From DASVVT01 sp036386415 (GTDB lineage Bacteria > Acidobacteriota > Blastocatellia > Pyrinomonadales > Pyrinomonadaceae), in contig DASVVT010000022.1 of assembly GCA_036386415.1 (NCBI GenBank), positions 62,001 to 126,000 on the forward strand: DNA of 64,000 bases, read 5' to 3'. This document shows positions 55,598-63,032 of this stretch, piece by piece. The position numbers and the translations under genes were made by a program. The notes under the pieces are model-generated. The model was not told the DNA's origin. It did no database searches and saw only the letters and a list, made by a program, of their open reading frames with translations. The number at the start of each line of letters is the position of its first letter. Position 1 is the first letter of the stretch.

Positions 55598-56143
55598 ATG
55601 AGTCAGGATTATCCTAGAGTGCGCAGTACGACAGTGCTGCTCGTGCGCAGAGAGGGGCGCGTCGCGCTCGCCGGTGACGGGCAGGTGACCATGGGCGAGA
55701 CCGTCATGAAGACGGGGGCGAAAAAGGTGCGCCGTCTCTATAACGACCGCATCCTCGTCGGCTTCGCAGGTGCGACCGCAGACGCCTTTTCGCTTCTGAC
55801 CCGCTTCGAAGGCAAGCTCGAACAGTATCACGGCAACCTTGAGCGCGCCGCCATAGAGCTCAGCAAAGAATGGCGTACGGATAAGATACTGCGCCACCTC
55901 GAAGCGCTTATGATCGTCGCCGACGATAAGACCTCTTTTCTGCTGGCAGGCAACGGCGATGTCGTCGCCCCGGACGACGGCGTGCTCGCCATCGGCTCTG
56001 GCGGCGCGTACGCTCTGGCCGCAGCCCGCGCCCTGCTCGCCAATACAGAGATGACTGCGCGCGACATAGCACACGAAGCCCTGCGCATCGCCGGAGAAAT
56101 CTGCATTTTCACGAACCAGAGCATCACCGTCGAAGAACTTTGA
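55598..56143 (+). CDS. hslV: ATP-dependent protease subunit HslV
   Basis: A 181-residue proteasome-related peptidase. The frame opens at 55544, but the ATG at 55598 gives the expected length. TTVLLVRREGRVALAGDGQVTMG begins at Thr11, which aligns with the catalytic Thr1 of the mature enzyme, so a 10-residue propeptide must be removed. AKKVRRLYNDRILVGFAGATADAF and IGSGGAYALAAARAL are family blocks. It forms the degradation chamber with HslU, encoded next. Confidence 0.95.
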   Translation: MSQDYPRVRSTTVLLVRREGRVALAGDGQVTMGETVMKTGAKKVRRLYNDRILVGFAGATADAFSLLTRFEGKLEQYHGNLERAAIELSKEWRTDKILRHLEALMIVADDKTSFLLAGNGDVVAPDDGVLAIGSGGAYALAAARALLANTEMTARDIAHEALRIAGEICIFTNQSITVEEL

Positions 56144-56148
56144 AAAAA

Positions 56149-56224
56149 TAGATGTCAGATGCTGGATGTTAGATGTCGGTCGCTGGCTTCTAACTGACAT
56201 CTGACATCCAGCATCTGACATCTA
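56149..56224. repeat. Intergenic inverted repeat, AGATGTC heptads (hairpin H7)
   Basis: Arms 56149-56177 and 56196-56224 match at 28 of 29 positions around an 18-nt loop. Each arm is four 7-nt units (AGATGTC, AGATGCT, GGATGTT, AGATGTC). It fills the hslV-hslU spacer from 6 nt after the stop to 2 nt before the hslU ATG. Confidence 0.95.
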
Positions 56225-56226
56225 AA

Positions 56227-57678
56227 ATGGTTATCTATCTCTCAGGAGATGTTGATGAAGAGTCGCGGCTCGACGAGATGACGCCGCGCCAGATCGTCGC
56301 CGCACTCGACAAGCATGTCGTCGGGCAGGCCGCAGCCAAGCGCGCCGTCGCCATCGCGCTCAGAAATCGTGTGCGCCGCCAGAAGCTTGCGCCCGATATG
56401 GCGGCCGACGTGATCCCCAAAAACATCATCATGATCGGCTCCACAGGCGTCGGTAAAACAGAGATCGCACGCCGCCTGGCGCGTATGTCCAACTCGCCTT
56501 TCCTCAAAGTCGAAGCCTCCAAGTTTACGGAAGTCGGTTACGTCGGGCGCGACGTCGAGAGCATGATACGCGACCTCACCGAAGTGGCCTTCGAGATGAC
56601 CCGCGAAGAGAAGATAGACGAGATCAGCGACAAGGCCGAGCTGAACGTCGAAGAGCGCGTCCTGGACCTGCTTCTCCCGCCCCCTAAGTCTTCGCTCGCT
56701 TCAGGGTATTTCAACTTTGATGAGGAAGAGAGCGAAGAGGTGTCTGAGGTGGAGACGCCCCCCGCCCCGACGGATTCGACCGCGCGCGACGACCAGTTTC
56801 AGCGCACGCGCGAGAAACTGCGCGCTCAGCTTCGCGCCGGAAAATTAGATAACCGCATTGTCGAGATAGAGGTGCGCGAGAAGAGCTTTCCCACGATAGA
56901 GCTCGCCGGGCCACAAGGGATTGAAGAGATGGGCATTAACATGAAGGATATGCTCGGCAATCTCTTTCAGGGGCGCACCAAGCGGCGCAAAATGCGTGTC
57001 GACGAGGCTATGGAATACCTCATGCAGGAAGAGGAAGAGCGCCTCATAGACATGGACACGGTCGCCCGCGCCGCGCTCGAACGCGTCGAATCCTCCGGCA
57101 TCATCTTTCTGGATGAGCTGGACAAGATCGCCGGTCGCGAGTCCGGCCACGGGCCAGACGTCTCGCGCGAGGGCGTGCAGCGCGACATCCTGCCCATCGT
57201 CGAAGGCACGACCGTCAACACGCGTTACGGCATGGTCAGAACAGACCACATACTCTTTATCGCCGCAGGGGCTTTTCACGTCTCTAAGCCTTCGGACCTG
57301 ATCCCTGAATTGCAGGGGCGCTTTCCCATACGCGTCGAGCTTGAATCCCTGACGGTCGATGACTTCAAGCGCATCCTGACAGAGCCCAAAAACGCGCTCA
57401 TCAAACAGTATCGCGCGCTCCTTGAGACAGAGGGCATCGACCTTGATTTCACAGCAGATGCCATCGACTCCATCGCCAACTTCGCCGCGCGCGTCAACGA
57501 GAACACGGAAGATATAGGCGCGCGCCGCCTGCACACGATCATGGAGAGACTGCTCGACGAGATCAGCTTCGAAGGGCCTGACCTCGAGCCTAAGAAGCAG
57601 CGTATAGACGACGCCTACGTCAATCACATGCTCGCCGAGACCGTCAAAGATCAGGACCTCAGTCGATACATTCTCTAA
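56227..57678 (+). CDS. hslU: ATP-dependent protease ATPase subunit HslU
   Basis: A 483-residue AAA+ unfoldase that feeds substrates to HslV. TPRQIVAALDKHVVGQAAAKRAVAIALRNR begins at residue 19. Walker A GSTGVGKTE is near 77-85, the pore loop region has SKFTEVGYVGRDVESMIRDL, the intermediate domain covers about 115-250 with an acidic insert (EEEESEEVSEVETPPAP-like), and Walker B is FLDELDKIA near 296. The C-terminal YIL docks into HslV. Repeat H7 occupies the place of a normal ribosome binding site, so an ATG at 56278 is an alternative start. Confidence 0.95.
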   Translation: MVIYLSGDVDEESRLDEMTPRQIVAALDKHVVGQAAAKRAVAIALRNRVRRQKLAPDMAADVIPKNIIMIGSTGVGKTEIARRLARMSNSPFLKVEASKFTEVGYVGRDVESMIRDLTEVAFEMTREEKIDEISDKAELNVEERVLDLLLPPPKSSLASGYFNFDEEESEEVSEVETPPAPTDSTARDDQFQRTREKLRAQLRAGKLDNRIVEIEVREKSFPTIELAGPQGIEEMGINMKDMLGNLFQGRTKRRKMRVDEAMEYLMQEEEERLIDMDTVARAALERVESSGIIFLDELDKIAGRESGHGPDVSREGVQRDILPIVEGTTVNTRYGMVRTDHILFIAAGAFHVSKPSDLIPELQGRFPIRVELESLTVDDFKRILTEPKNALIKQYRALLETEGIDLDFTADAIDSIANFAARVNENTEDIGARRLHTIMERLLDEISFEGPDLEPKKQRIDDAYVNHMLAETVKDQDLSRYIL

Positions 57679-57680
57679 AC

Positions 57681-57802
57681 AAGGCAAAAGTAAAAAGGTA
57701 AAAGGCAAAAGTGAGGCGGAAACCACATTTGAGGCGGAAACCACATTTAATGAGAAACGCTTTGCTCCTGACTTTTACCTTTTGCCTTTTTACTTTTGCC
57801 TT
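57681..57802. repeat. Inverted repeat, GCAAAAG heptads, extending into a coding region (hairpin H8)
   Basis: Left arm 57681-57712 reads as 7-nt units (GCAAAAG, TAAAAAG, GTAAAAG, GCAAAAG). The right arm 57771-57802 matches it at about 30 of 32 positions. The loop includes an exact tandem duplication of 18 bp (57713-57730 and 57731-57748). The right arm lies within the next gene and codes for its signal peptide core. Confidence 0.93.
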
Positions 57803-58838
57803 CGCTTGCGGCAAGCGCCGCCCGCCGCAGCCGCCCGTCGAGCGCGTCCCGCAGCGCACGGAGCTGCTCTCGGGCGTGCAGCGCGGTAACGAAGTCATCC
57901 TGAGCTGGCCTGCGCCGCTACGCAATGCGCCCGCAGAGAGCGTGCAGAGCATACGCCGTATAGACGTTTATCGTCTCGCCGAACAGCCCGCCGCGCCGCT
58001 CCCCCTCACAGAAGAGGAGTTCGCAGCGCGCTCTACACTGATCGGCTCAGTCACATACGAGCAGATGCTCGCCGCCGGCCCCTCCGTCACCTACATAGAC
58101 ACACTGGAGCTGGCCGGTCAGCCGACGCGCCTGCGCTACGCCCTGCGCTACGTCAACGCGGCTGGGCAGCGCGCCTCTTTCTCCAACTTCCTGCTGATCG
58201 AACCGGCTGCCCGCATCAGTCTCCCGCCTCTTCTGACGAGCCCTGCACAAGAGAGCGAGACGGCCATCACGATCCACTGGCAACCCCCTGCGGCCAACAT
58301 AGACGGCTCTACGCCCGTCAACCTGCTCGGCTACAACATCTACCGCACTACGCTTTCCGAGACTGAGCCGAGTCAGACTCCCATCAACACAGCGCTCATA
58401 GAGGGCACAGAGTTCGCGGACAAGAATTTCAGCTTCGGCGAACAGTACAGCTACATCGTCCGCTCTGTCTCGCTCGGTACAGGAGGCGCGCAGGTCGAGA
58501 GTCTGAATTCAAACGCCCTGACGGTTGCGCCCACGGACAAGTACCCGCCGTCCGCCCCGACTTCGATCACAGTAGCCGCCGCGCCCGGTCGGCTCTCGCT
58601 CTTCTTCCCCGCCAACCCTGAACGCGACGTGGCTGGCTATCACATCTATCGCTCGACCGATCCCGCGCTGCCGAAAGATCGCTGGACGCGTCTCACCTCT
58701 GACTCGCCCACGACGCGCACCACCTACCAAGACGAGATGGTCGAATCTGGCCGCAGGTACTATTATTACCTGACGGCTGTTGACGCGTCTGGAAACTCCA
58801 GCGCACCATCTGAGGTTGTCACAGAGCTTGTGCCCTGA
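57750..58838 (+). CDS. Lipoprotein with fibronectin type III domains
   Basis: A 362-residue predicted lipoprotein. The ATG at 57750 is preferred over the GTG at 57711, whose extension is just the duplicated loop sequence. Residues 1-17 (MRNALLLTFTFCLFTFAFAC) end in a lipobox cysteine, and this hydrophobic core is encoded by the right arm of repeat H8. Three FN3-like domains follow, at about 35-145 (VILSWPAPLRNAP), 155-260 (AITIHWQPP ... GYNIYRTT) and 265-360 (LSLFFPANPERDVAGYHIYRS ... YYYYLTAVDASGNSS). FN3 domains mediate binding at the cell surface. There is no catalytic domain. Confidence 0.87.
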   Translation: MRNALLLTFTFCLFTFAFACGKRRPPQPPVERVPQRTELLSGVQRGNEVILSWPAPLRNAPAESVQSIRRIDVYRLAEQPAAPLPLTEEEFAARSTLIGSVTYEQMLAAGPSVTYIDTLELAGQPTRLRYALRYVNAAGQRASFSNFLLIEPAARISLPPLLTSPAQESETAITIHWQPPAANIDGSTPVNLLGYNIYRTTLSETEPSQTPINTALIEGTEFADKNFSFGEQYSYIVRSVSLGTGGAQVESLNSNALTVAPTDKYPPSAPTSITVAAAPGRLSLFFPANPERDVAGYHIYRSTDPALPKDRWTRLTSDSPTTRTTYQDEMVESGRRYYYYLTAVDASGNSSAPSEVVTELVP

Positions 58839-58848
58839 AAAGAGAGAG

Positions 58849-59637
58849 ATGAAACTTTGTCGCTTCACACATACGGACTTCTTTCAGCCGCACTACGGCA
58901 TCCTTGAAGACAGGTTCGTGCGCCCGCTCATAGACGCAGACGCTTTCGGCAGCCGCCCACGTGCACGCTCCGAAAAGATTCCGCTCAAAGACCTGCGCCT
59001 GCTCTCTCCAGTCGCCCCTTCGAAAGTCGTCTGCGTCGGGCGCAACTACAGCGAGCACGCCTTGGAGCTTGGCAACCCCTTGCCGGAGGCTCCACTGCTC
59101 TTTCTCAAAGCGCCTTCGGCCATCATCGCCTCTGGCGATGCCATCTTGCTGCCCCCCGAATCCGCGCAGGTCGAGCTGGAAGGCGAGCTAGGCGTCGTTA
59201 TCGGGCGCCAGGCGCGCCGTCTGGACGATGCGGACGACCCACTCGCTTACGTTCTCGGCTACACCTGCGTCAACGATGTCACGGCGCGCGACCTGCAACG
59301 CAAAGACGTACAGTTCACGCGCGCCAAATCATTCGACACCTTCTGCCCCGTCGGCCCCTACATCGAGACCAACCTAGACCCTCTGGATGTCTCCATCGCA
59401 TCGCGCATCAACGGCGAGATGAAACAGAGCGCGCGAACATCCGCTATGGCCTTCAGCGTTCCCTTCCTCGTCCGCTACATCTCGCACATGATGACCCTTC
59501 AACCCGGCGACCTGATCGCCACAGGAACCCCCGCAGGAGTCTCGAAACTCTCCCAGGGCGACGTGGTGGAAATTGAGGTCGAAGGCATCGGCGTGCTACG
59601 CAATGAGGTGAAAAAAGAAGTAGACGGTAGACAGTAG
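58849..59637 (+). CDS. Fumarylacetoacetate hydrolase family protein
   Basis: A 262-residue FAH-fold enzyme starting at the ATG after GAGAGAG. VVCVGRNYSEHALELGN near residues 58-74, FLKAPSAIIASGDAI, ELEGELGVVIGR with the metal-binding glutamates near 110, GYTCVNDVTARDLQRKDVQFTRAKSFDTFCPVGP and TGTPAGV are family signatures. Relatives hydrolyse or decarboxylate acylpyruvates or 2-oxo diacids with Mg2+. The substrate is unknown. Its last six residues EVDGRQ and its stop codon are encoded by repeat H9, as in the glycosyltransferase at 1214-2389. Confidence 0.9.
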   Translation: MKLCRFTHTDFFQPHYGILEDRFVRPLIDADAFGSRPRARSEKIPLKDLRLLSPVAPSKVVCVGRNYSEHALELGNPLPEAPLLFLKAPSAIIASGDAILLPPESAQVELEGELGVVIGRQARRLDDADDPLAYVLGYTCVNDVTARDLQRKDVQFTRAKSFDTFCPVGPYIETNLDPLDVSIASRINGEMKQSARTSAMAFSVPFLVRYISHMMTLQPGDLIATGTPAGVSKLSQGDVVEIEVEGIGVLRNEVKKEVDGRQ

Positions 59638-59754
59638 CCGGTAGAAACGAAAGCCCTTGCTACCCTGTTGTCTATCATGATGAAGAGGGTTAAGATCAAC
59701 CCCAGCGCCCGATTTTCTTTTCTACTGACTACTGACTACTGTCTACTGTCTACT
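59619..59754. repeat. Intergenic inverted repeat, GTAGACA heptads (hairpin H9)
   Basis: Left arm 59619-59646 overlaps the end of the FAH-family gene. The right arm 59719-59754 has the same 33-nt core as the right arm of H2. The 72-nt loop is unrelated to that of H2. Confidence 0.92.
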
Positions 59755-59771
59755 TATTTAAGGAGCTTGCC

Positions 59772-60419
59772 ATGAAATTCTTTATCGACACGGCCAATCT
59801 AGAGGAGATTCGCGAGGCCGCTTCGCTGGGCGTCATCGACGGCGTGACGACCAACCCGTCGCTCATCGCCAAAGAAGGCAATGTAGATTTCAAGCAGCAC
59901 ATCGCCGCCATCTGCGAGATCGTGCAGGGCGCTGTTTCGGCTGAAGTGACGAGCCTCGACACGGAAGGCATGCTGCGCGAAGGGCGCGAGTACGCGCGTA
60001 TCGCCCCCAACGTCGTCGTCAAATGCCCCCTCACGCGCGACGGACTAAAGGCCACGCGCCAGCTCACCAGTGAAGGTATCCCTGTCAACGTCACCCTCTG
60101 CTTCAGCGCCGCGCAGGCCATCCTCGCGGCCAAAGCGGGCGCACGCTACATCAGCCCCTTCATCGGTCGCCTCGACGACATAGGCCAGAACGGTCTGGAA
60201 CTCCTGTCTGACATCGTCGAAATCTATAGCAACTACGACTGGCCTACGGAGGTGCTCGCCGCCAGCATGCGCCACCCCATACACGTCGTCGAAGCCGCCC
60301 GCATGGGAGCGGATATCGCCACCATCCCCTTCAAAACCATCGAGCAGTTGCTCAAGCACCCGCTCACGGATAAGGGTCTAGACCAATTTCTCGCCGACTG
60401 GAAGAAGAGCGGAAGGTGA
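59772..60419 (+). CDS. fsa: Transaldolase-like fructose-6-phosphate aldolase
   Basis: A 215-residue TIM-barrel aldolase of the small transaldolase (TalC/FSA) group. MKFFIDTANLEEIREA, DGVTTNPSLIAKEG near 24-37, the Schiff-base lysine in VVVKCPLT near 83-86, TLCFSAAQAILAAKAGARYISPFIGRLDD and FKTIEQLLKHPLTDKGLDQFLADW are diagnostic. It may act as transaldolase in the pentose phosphate pathway or as an F6P aldolase; these are not separable by sequence alone. AAGGAG is 6 nt before the ATG. Confidence 0.94.
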   Translation: MKFFIDTANLEEIREAASLGVIDGVTTNPSLIAKEGNVDFKQHIAAICEIVQGAVSAEVTSLDTEGMLREGREYARIAPNVVVKCPLTRDGLKATRQLTSEGIPVNVTLCFSAAQAILAAKAGARYISPFIGRLDDIGQNGLELLSDIVEIYSNYDWPTEVLAASMRHPIHVVEAARMGADIATIPFKTIEQLLKHPLTDKGLDQFLADWKKSGR

Positions 60420-60421
60420 AG

Positions 60422-60556
60422 AAGTAAACAGTAGACAGTAGTCAGTAGCCAGTAGAAAGCAGGGTGCCTGCTATTACGGCCTACTCTGATTTTCATTCAT
60501 GGAATCAGCCACAGCGTCCGCTTTTCTTTTCTACTGACTACTGTCTGCTGTCTACT
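60422..60556. repeat. Intergenic inverted repeat, GTAGACA heptads (hairpin H10)
   Basis: Left arm 60422-60457 begins 3 nt after the aldolase stop; right arm 60524-60556 ends 8 nt before the next ATG. A 66-nt loop separates them. Same family and orientation as H2, H9 and H11. Confidence 0.92.
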
Positions 60557-60564
60557 GCATTTTT

Positions 60565-61506
60565 ATGCTTGAAACCGTTGTTGAGGCGCGCCGGTTGACG
60601 AAGGTTTACGGCTCGTCTAAGGAGAGGGCTGTTGACGGGATCAATTTCACCGTGCGGCGGGGCGAGACCTTCGGGCTGCTCGGCCCGAACGGCGCGGGTA
60701 AATCGACCACCATGCGCATGATCAGTTGCCGCACCCCGCTCACCTCAGGCGAGCTGTTCGTCGAAGGCATGGATGTGCGCTTGGATGCACGCCGTGTGCG
60801 CTCTTTGATCGGAGTCGTGCCGCAGGAGAATAACCTGGACCCTGACCTGGACGTGCGCCGCAACCTGCTCGTCTATGCGCGCTACTTCCGTCTGCCGCGC
60901 GCGGAGGCCATTGCCAGGTGCGACGAGCTCTTGCGCTTCAGTGGTCTGACAGCACGCGCCGGTGCCAAGGTGGAACAGCTTTCCGGCGGCATGAAGCGGC
61001 GCCTGATCATCGCACGCGCGCTGATTCATAGACCCGGGCTGCTCGTGCTGGACGAGCCGACCACCGGGCTCGATCCGCAGGTGCGCCAGGAAATCTGGCA
61101 GCGCCTGGAAGAGCTGCGCCGCCAGAGCGGAGTCACCATACTGCTCTCCACGCACTACATGGAAGAAGCGGAAAAGCTGTGCGAGCGCCTGCTCGTCATA
61201 GATCGTGGCCGCATCATCGCCACGGGCACACCGCGCGAGCTTGTCGAGCGAAGCGTCTCAAGCTATGCGCTGGAAGTGCGCGATGTCGCCCCCACGCTCT
61301 CCTTGCGCGAGACGTCTTCGGAAGTGGCCGCGATCAAAAGGGGCGGCGCGCACTTCTATTTCGCCCCCGCGCCTCAACTTCTGACGCCGTTCATGAAATA
61401 TTACGAGGGTCATCGCGTCGTCCTGCGCCCTTCCAATCTCGAAGATGTTTTTCTACAGCTCGTCAGCTCAGGCGAAGACGGGCAGCAGGGGGAAGCCCTT
61501 CAGTGA
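60565..61506 (+). CDS. ABC transporter ATP-binding protein (DrrA/NodI-like)
   Basis: A 313-residue ATPase. Walker A GPNGAGKST near 40-48, Q-loop VPQENNLDPDLDVRRNL near 88, signature LSGGMKRRL near 139, Walker B LLVLDEPTTGLDP near 158-170 and H-loop STHYMEEAE near 193 are complete. A C-terminal extension of about 85 residues is as in drug or lipo-oligosaccharide exporters of the DrrA/NodI type. Its stop overlaps the next gene's GTG (GTGA). With the permease at 62020 it forms an exporter. Confidence 0.95.
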   Translation: MLETVVEARRLTKVYGSSKERAVDGINFTVRRGETFGLLGPNGAGKSTTMRMISCRTPLTSGELFVEGMDVRLDARRVRSLIGVVPQENNLDPDLDVRRNLLVYARYFRLPRAEAIARCDELLRFSGLTARAGAKVEQLSGGMKRRLIIARALIHRPGLLVLDEPTTGLDPQVRQEIWQRLEELRRQSGVTILLSTHYMEEAEKLCERLLVIDRGRIIATGTPRELVERSVSSYALEVRDVAPTLSLRETSSEVAAIKRGGAHFYFAPAPQLLTPFMKYYEGHRVVLRPSNLEDVFLQLVSSGEDGQQGEALQ

Positions 61507-62006
61507 CGTCGCCAGAGAAGAGTCAAGGACGCTCCATCATCGTTCGCTCTTTCAAGTACGATGGCCGGGAGCACAGGCGTTGGCACGCGCGTCTGGTCAG
61601 CGTGCGCTCCTCTCTGATCGAGTTGGACGCTCGATTTGAAGAGGAGATACGTCACGCGCAGCTCGGCACCATCTCGCCCGGCACGCGTAGTCTGGAATAT
61701 TACTGGCTCGATCACTGGTACAACGTGTTTCGCTTCCTCAAGCCGACCGGCGAGTTGCTGTACTACTACTGCAACGTGAATGTGCCGCCCGTCTTTAACG
61801 CCTGTGCCCTGAGCTTCATTGATCTGGATATGGACATCCTCGTCGCGCCCGATCTCTCCTTTCGCATACTCGACGAAGACGAGTTTGAGGTAAACGCTGC
61901 GCTTTATAACTACCCGACGGCTGTGCGAAGGCGCGCGCACCGTGCGCTTGATGAGCTGGTCGCCATGATCGAAGCGCGCCAGTTCCCTTTTGACGATCAA
62001 ACGTGA
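61503..62006 (+). CDS. DUF402 domain protein within an ABC exporter operon
   Basis: A 167-residue protein. GTG at 61503 overlaps the ATPase stop by 3 nt, so it is translationally coupled; the frame also runs upstream through the ATPase gene and that part is not coding. The DUF402 core is seen in SLEYYWLDHWYNVFRFLKPTGELLYYYCNVNVPP and in SFIDLDMDILVAPDLSFRILDEDEFE. In characterised relatives this fold hydrolyses nucleoside di- and triphosphates or pyrophosphate-like bonds with divalent metals. Why it is placed between an ABC ATPase and its permease is not known. Confidence 0.88.
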   Translation: MTSPEKSQGRSIIVRSFKYDGREHRRWHARLVSVRSSLIELDARFEEEIRHAQLGTISPGTRSLEYYWLDHWYNVFRFLKPTGELLYYYCNVNVPPVFNACALSFIDLDMDILVAPDLSFRILDEDEFEVNAALYNYPTAVRRRAHRALDELVAMIEARQFPFDDQT

Positions 62007-62019
62007 ATCCGTCCCGTTT

Positions 62020-62862
62020 ATGAGCATCACCGCAGCAGGAACAGACCCTTTACAAACCGGAGCGCGGAGCCTTGAACGACACCTCCCGCTCGCCCTCGCG
62101 CGCGTAGACCTGCGCGATGCGCTCAGTGTCTGGCAGCGCAACCTTGAGGTCTACATACGCCTGTGGAAGATGCACCTGGTCGCGCCCTTAATCGAGCCCG
62201 TCTTCACAGTCTTCGCCTTCGGCTGGGGTATAGGCTCTCTGATCGCCGCTCAGGTAGAGGGCATCTCCTACCTCTCCTTTGTCGGAGCCGGTGTGCTCGC
62301 CTTCACGGTCATCATGCGCGCTCTTTTTGAGACGACCTACGGCTCCTACTTTCGTATGGTTTATCAGTCTACCTATGACGCCATCCTCGCCACCCCTGTC
62401 GATGCAGAGTCCCTCGCCTTCGCCGAAATCTGCTGGGCTGTCACCAAGGCTGCGCTCGACTCTGTGATCATCCTCGCCATCCTCGCCATCTTCGGCGCAG
62501 CCACTTCACACTATGCGCTGCTCGCTCCCGTCCCCCTCATCGTCGGCAGCCTCTTCATCGCCAGCCTTTCGCTCGGCATCACAGCCCACGTCCATGATAT
62601 AGACTCCTTCAATCTGTACATGGCCCTCTTTTTCTCCACCGTTTTTCTCTGCGGAGCGTGGTTTCCGATAGAAGTGCTGCCCCACTCGTTGCGCCTCATC
62701 GCCTGGATCATACCTCTGACTAGCGCCATAGATCTGGCACGCGCCTTTTTGACAGGACGCTTCTTCCCACGCCATATTTACGAATCGCTTTACCTGATTG
62801 TGATGGCCCTGATATTTACGGAATGGGCGCTACGCAGTTTGCGCCGCCGGATGGTAGCATGA
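62020..62862 (+). CDS. ABC-2 type transporter permease (NodJ/DrrB-like)
   Basis: A 280-residue integral membrane protein with six hydrophobic segments. The ATG at 62020 is preferred over the TTG at 61990, which lies inside the DUF402 gene. The region VYIRLWKMHLVAPLIEPVFTVFAFGWGIGSLI and the later segment LCGAWFPIEVLPHSLRLIAWIIPLTSAIDLARAF match the ABC-2 permease signature. It pairs with the ATPase at 60565 for export of an unknown small molecule or glycolipid. Confidence 0.92.
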   Translation: MSITAAGTDPLQTGARSLERHLPLALARVDLRDALSVWQRNLEVYIRLWKMHLVAPLIEPVFTVFAFGWGIGSLIAAQVEGISYLSFVGAGVLAFTVIMRALFETTYGSYFRMVYQSTYDAILATPVDAESLAFAEICWAVTKAALDSVIILAILAIFGAATSHYALLAPVPLIVGSLFIASLSLGITAHVHDIDSFNLYMALFFSTVFLCGAWFPIEVLPHSLRLIAWIIPLTSAIDLARAFLTGRFFPRHIYESLYLIVMALIFTEWALRSLRRRMVA

Positions 62863-62864
62863 AG

Positions 62865-63015
62865 GAAGTAGACAGTAGACACTAGTCAGGAGCCAGTAGA
62901 AAAGAAAGACCGTAGTGTCACGCTCTGCTGTCTACTATATTGAAAGGCTCAGTACGAAAATGAATTCAACGGCTTTTCTTTTCTACTGACTACTGTCTAC
63001 TGTCTACTGTCTACT
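62865..63015. repeat. Intergenic inverted repeat, GTAGACA heptads (hairpin H11)
   Basis: Left arm 62865-62904 begins 2 nt after the permease stop. Right arm 62973-63015 contains one more heptad than H2. It ends 17 nt before the next ATG. The 68-nt loop holds an extra GTCTACTA word near 62930. Confidence 0.92.
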
Positions 63016-63032
63016 GTAGTATTCTCTCGCTT

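Noticed and set aside
61179..61502. Upstream part of a 275-residue frame ending at 62006
   Set aside because: It lies in another frame inside the ABC ATPase gene, has no family similarity there, and the GTG at 61503 is a coupled start.
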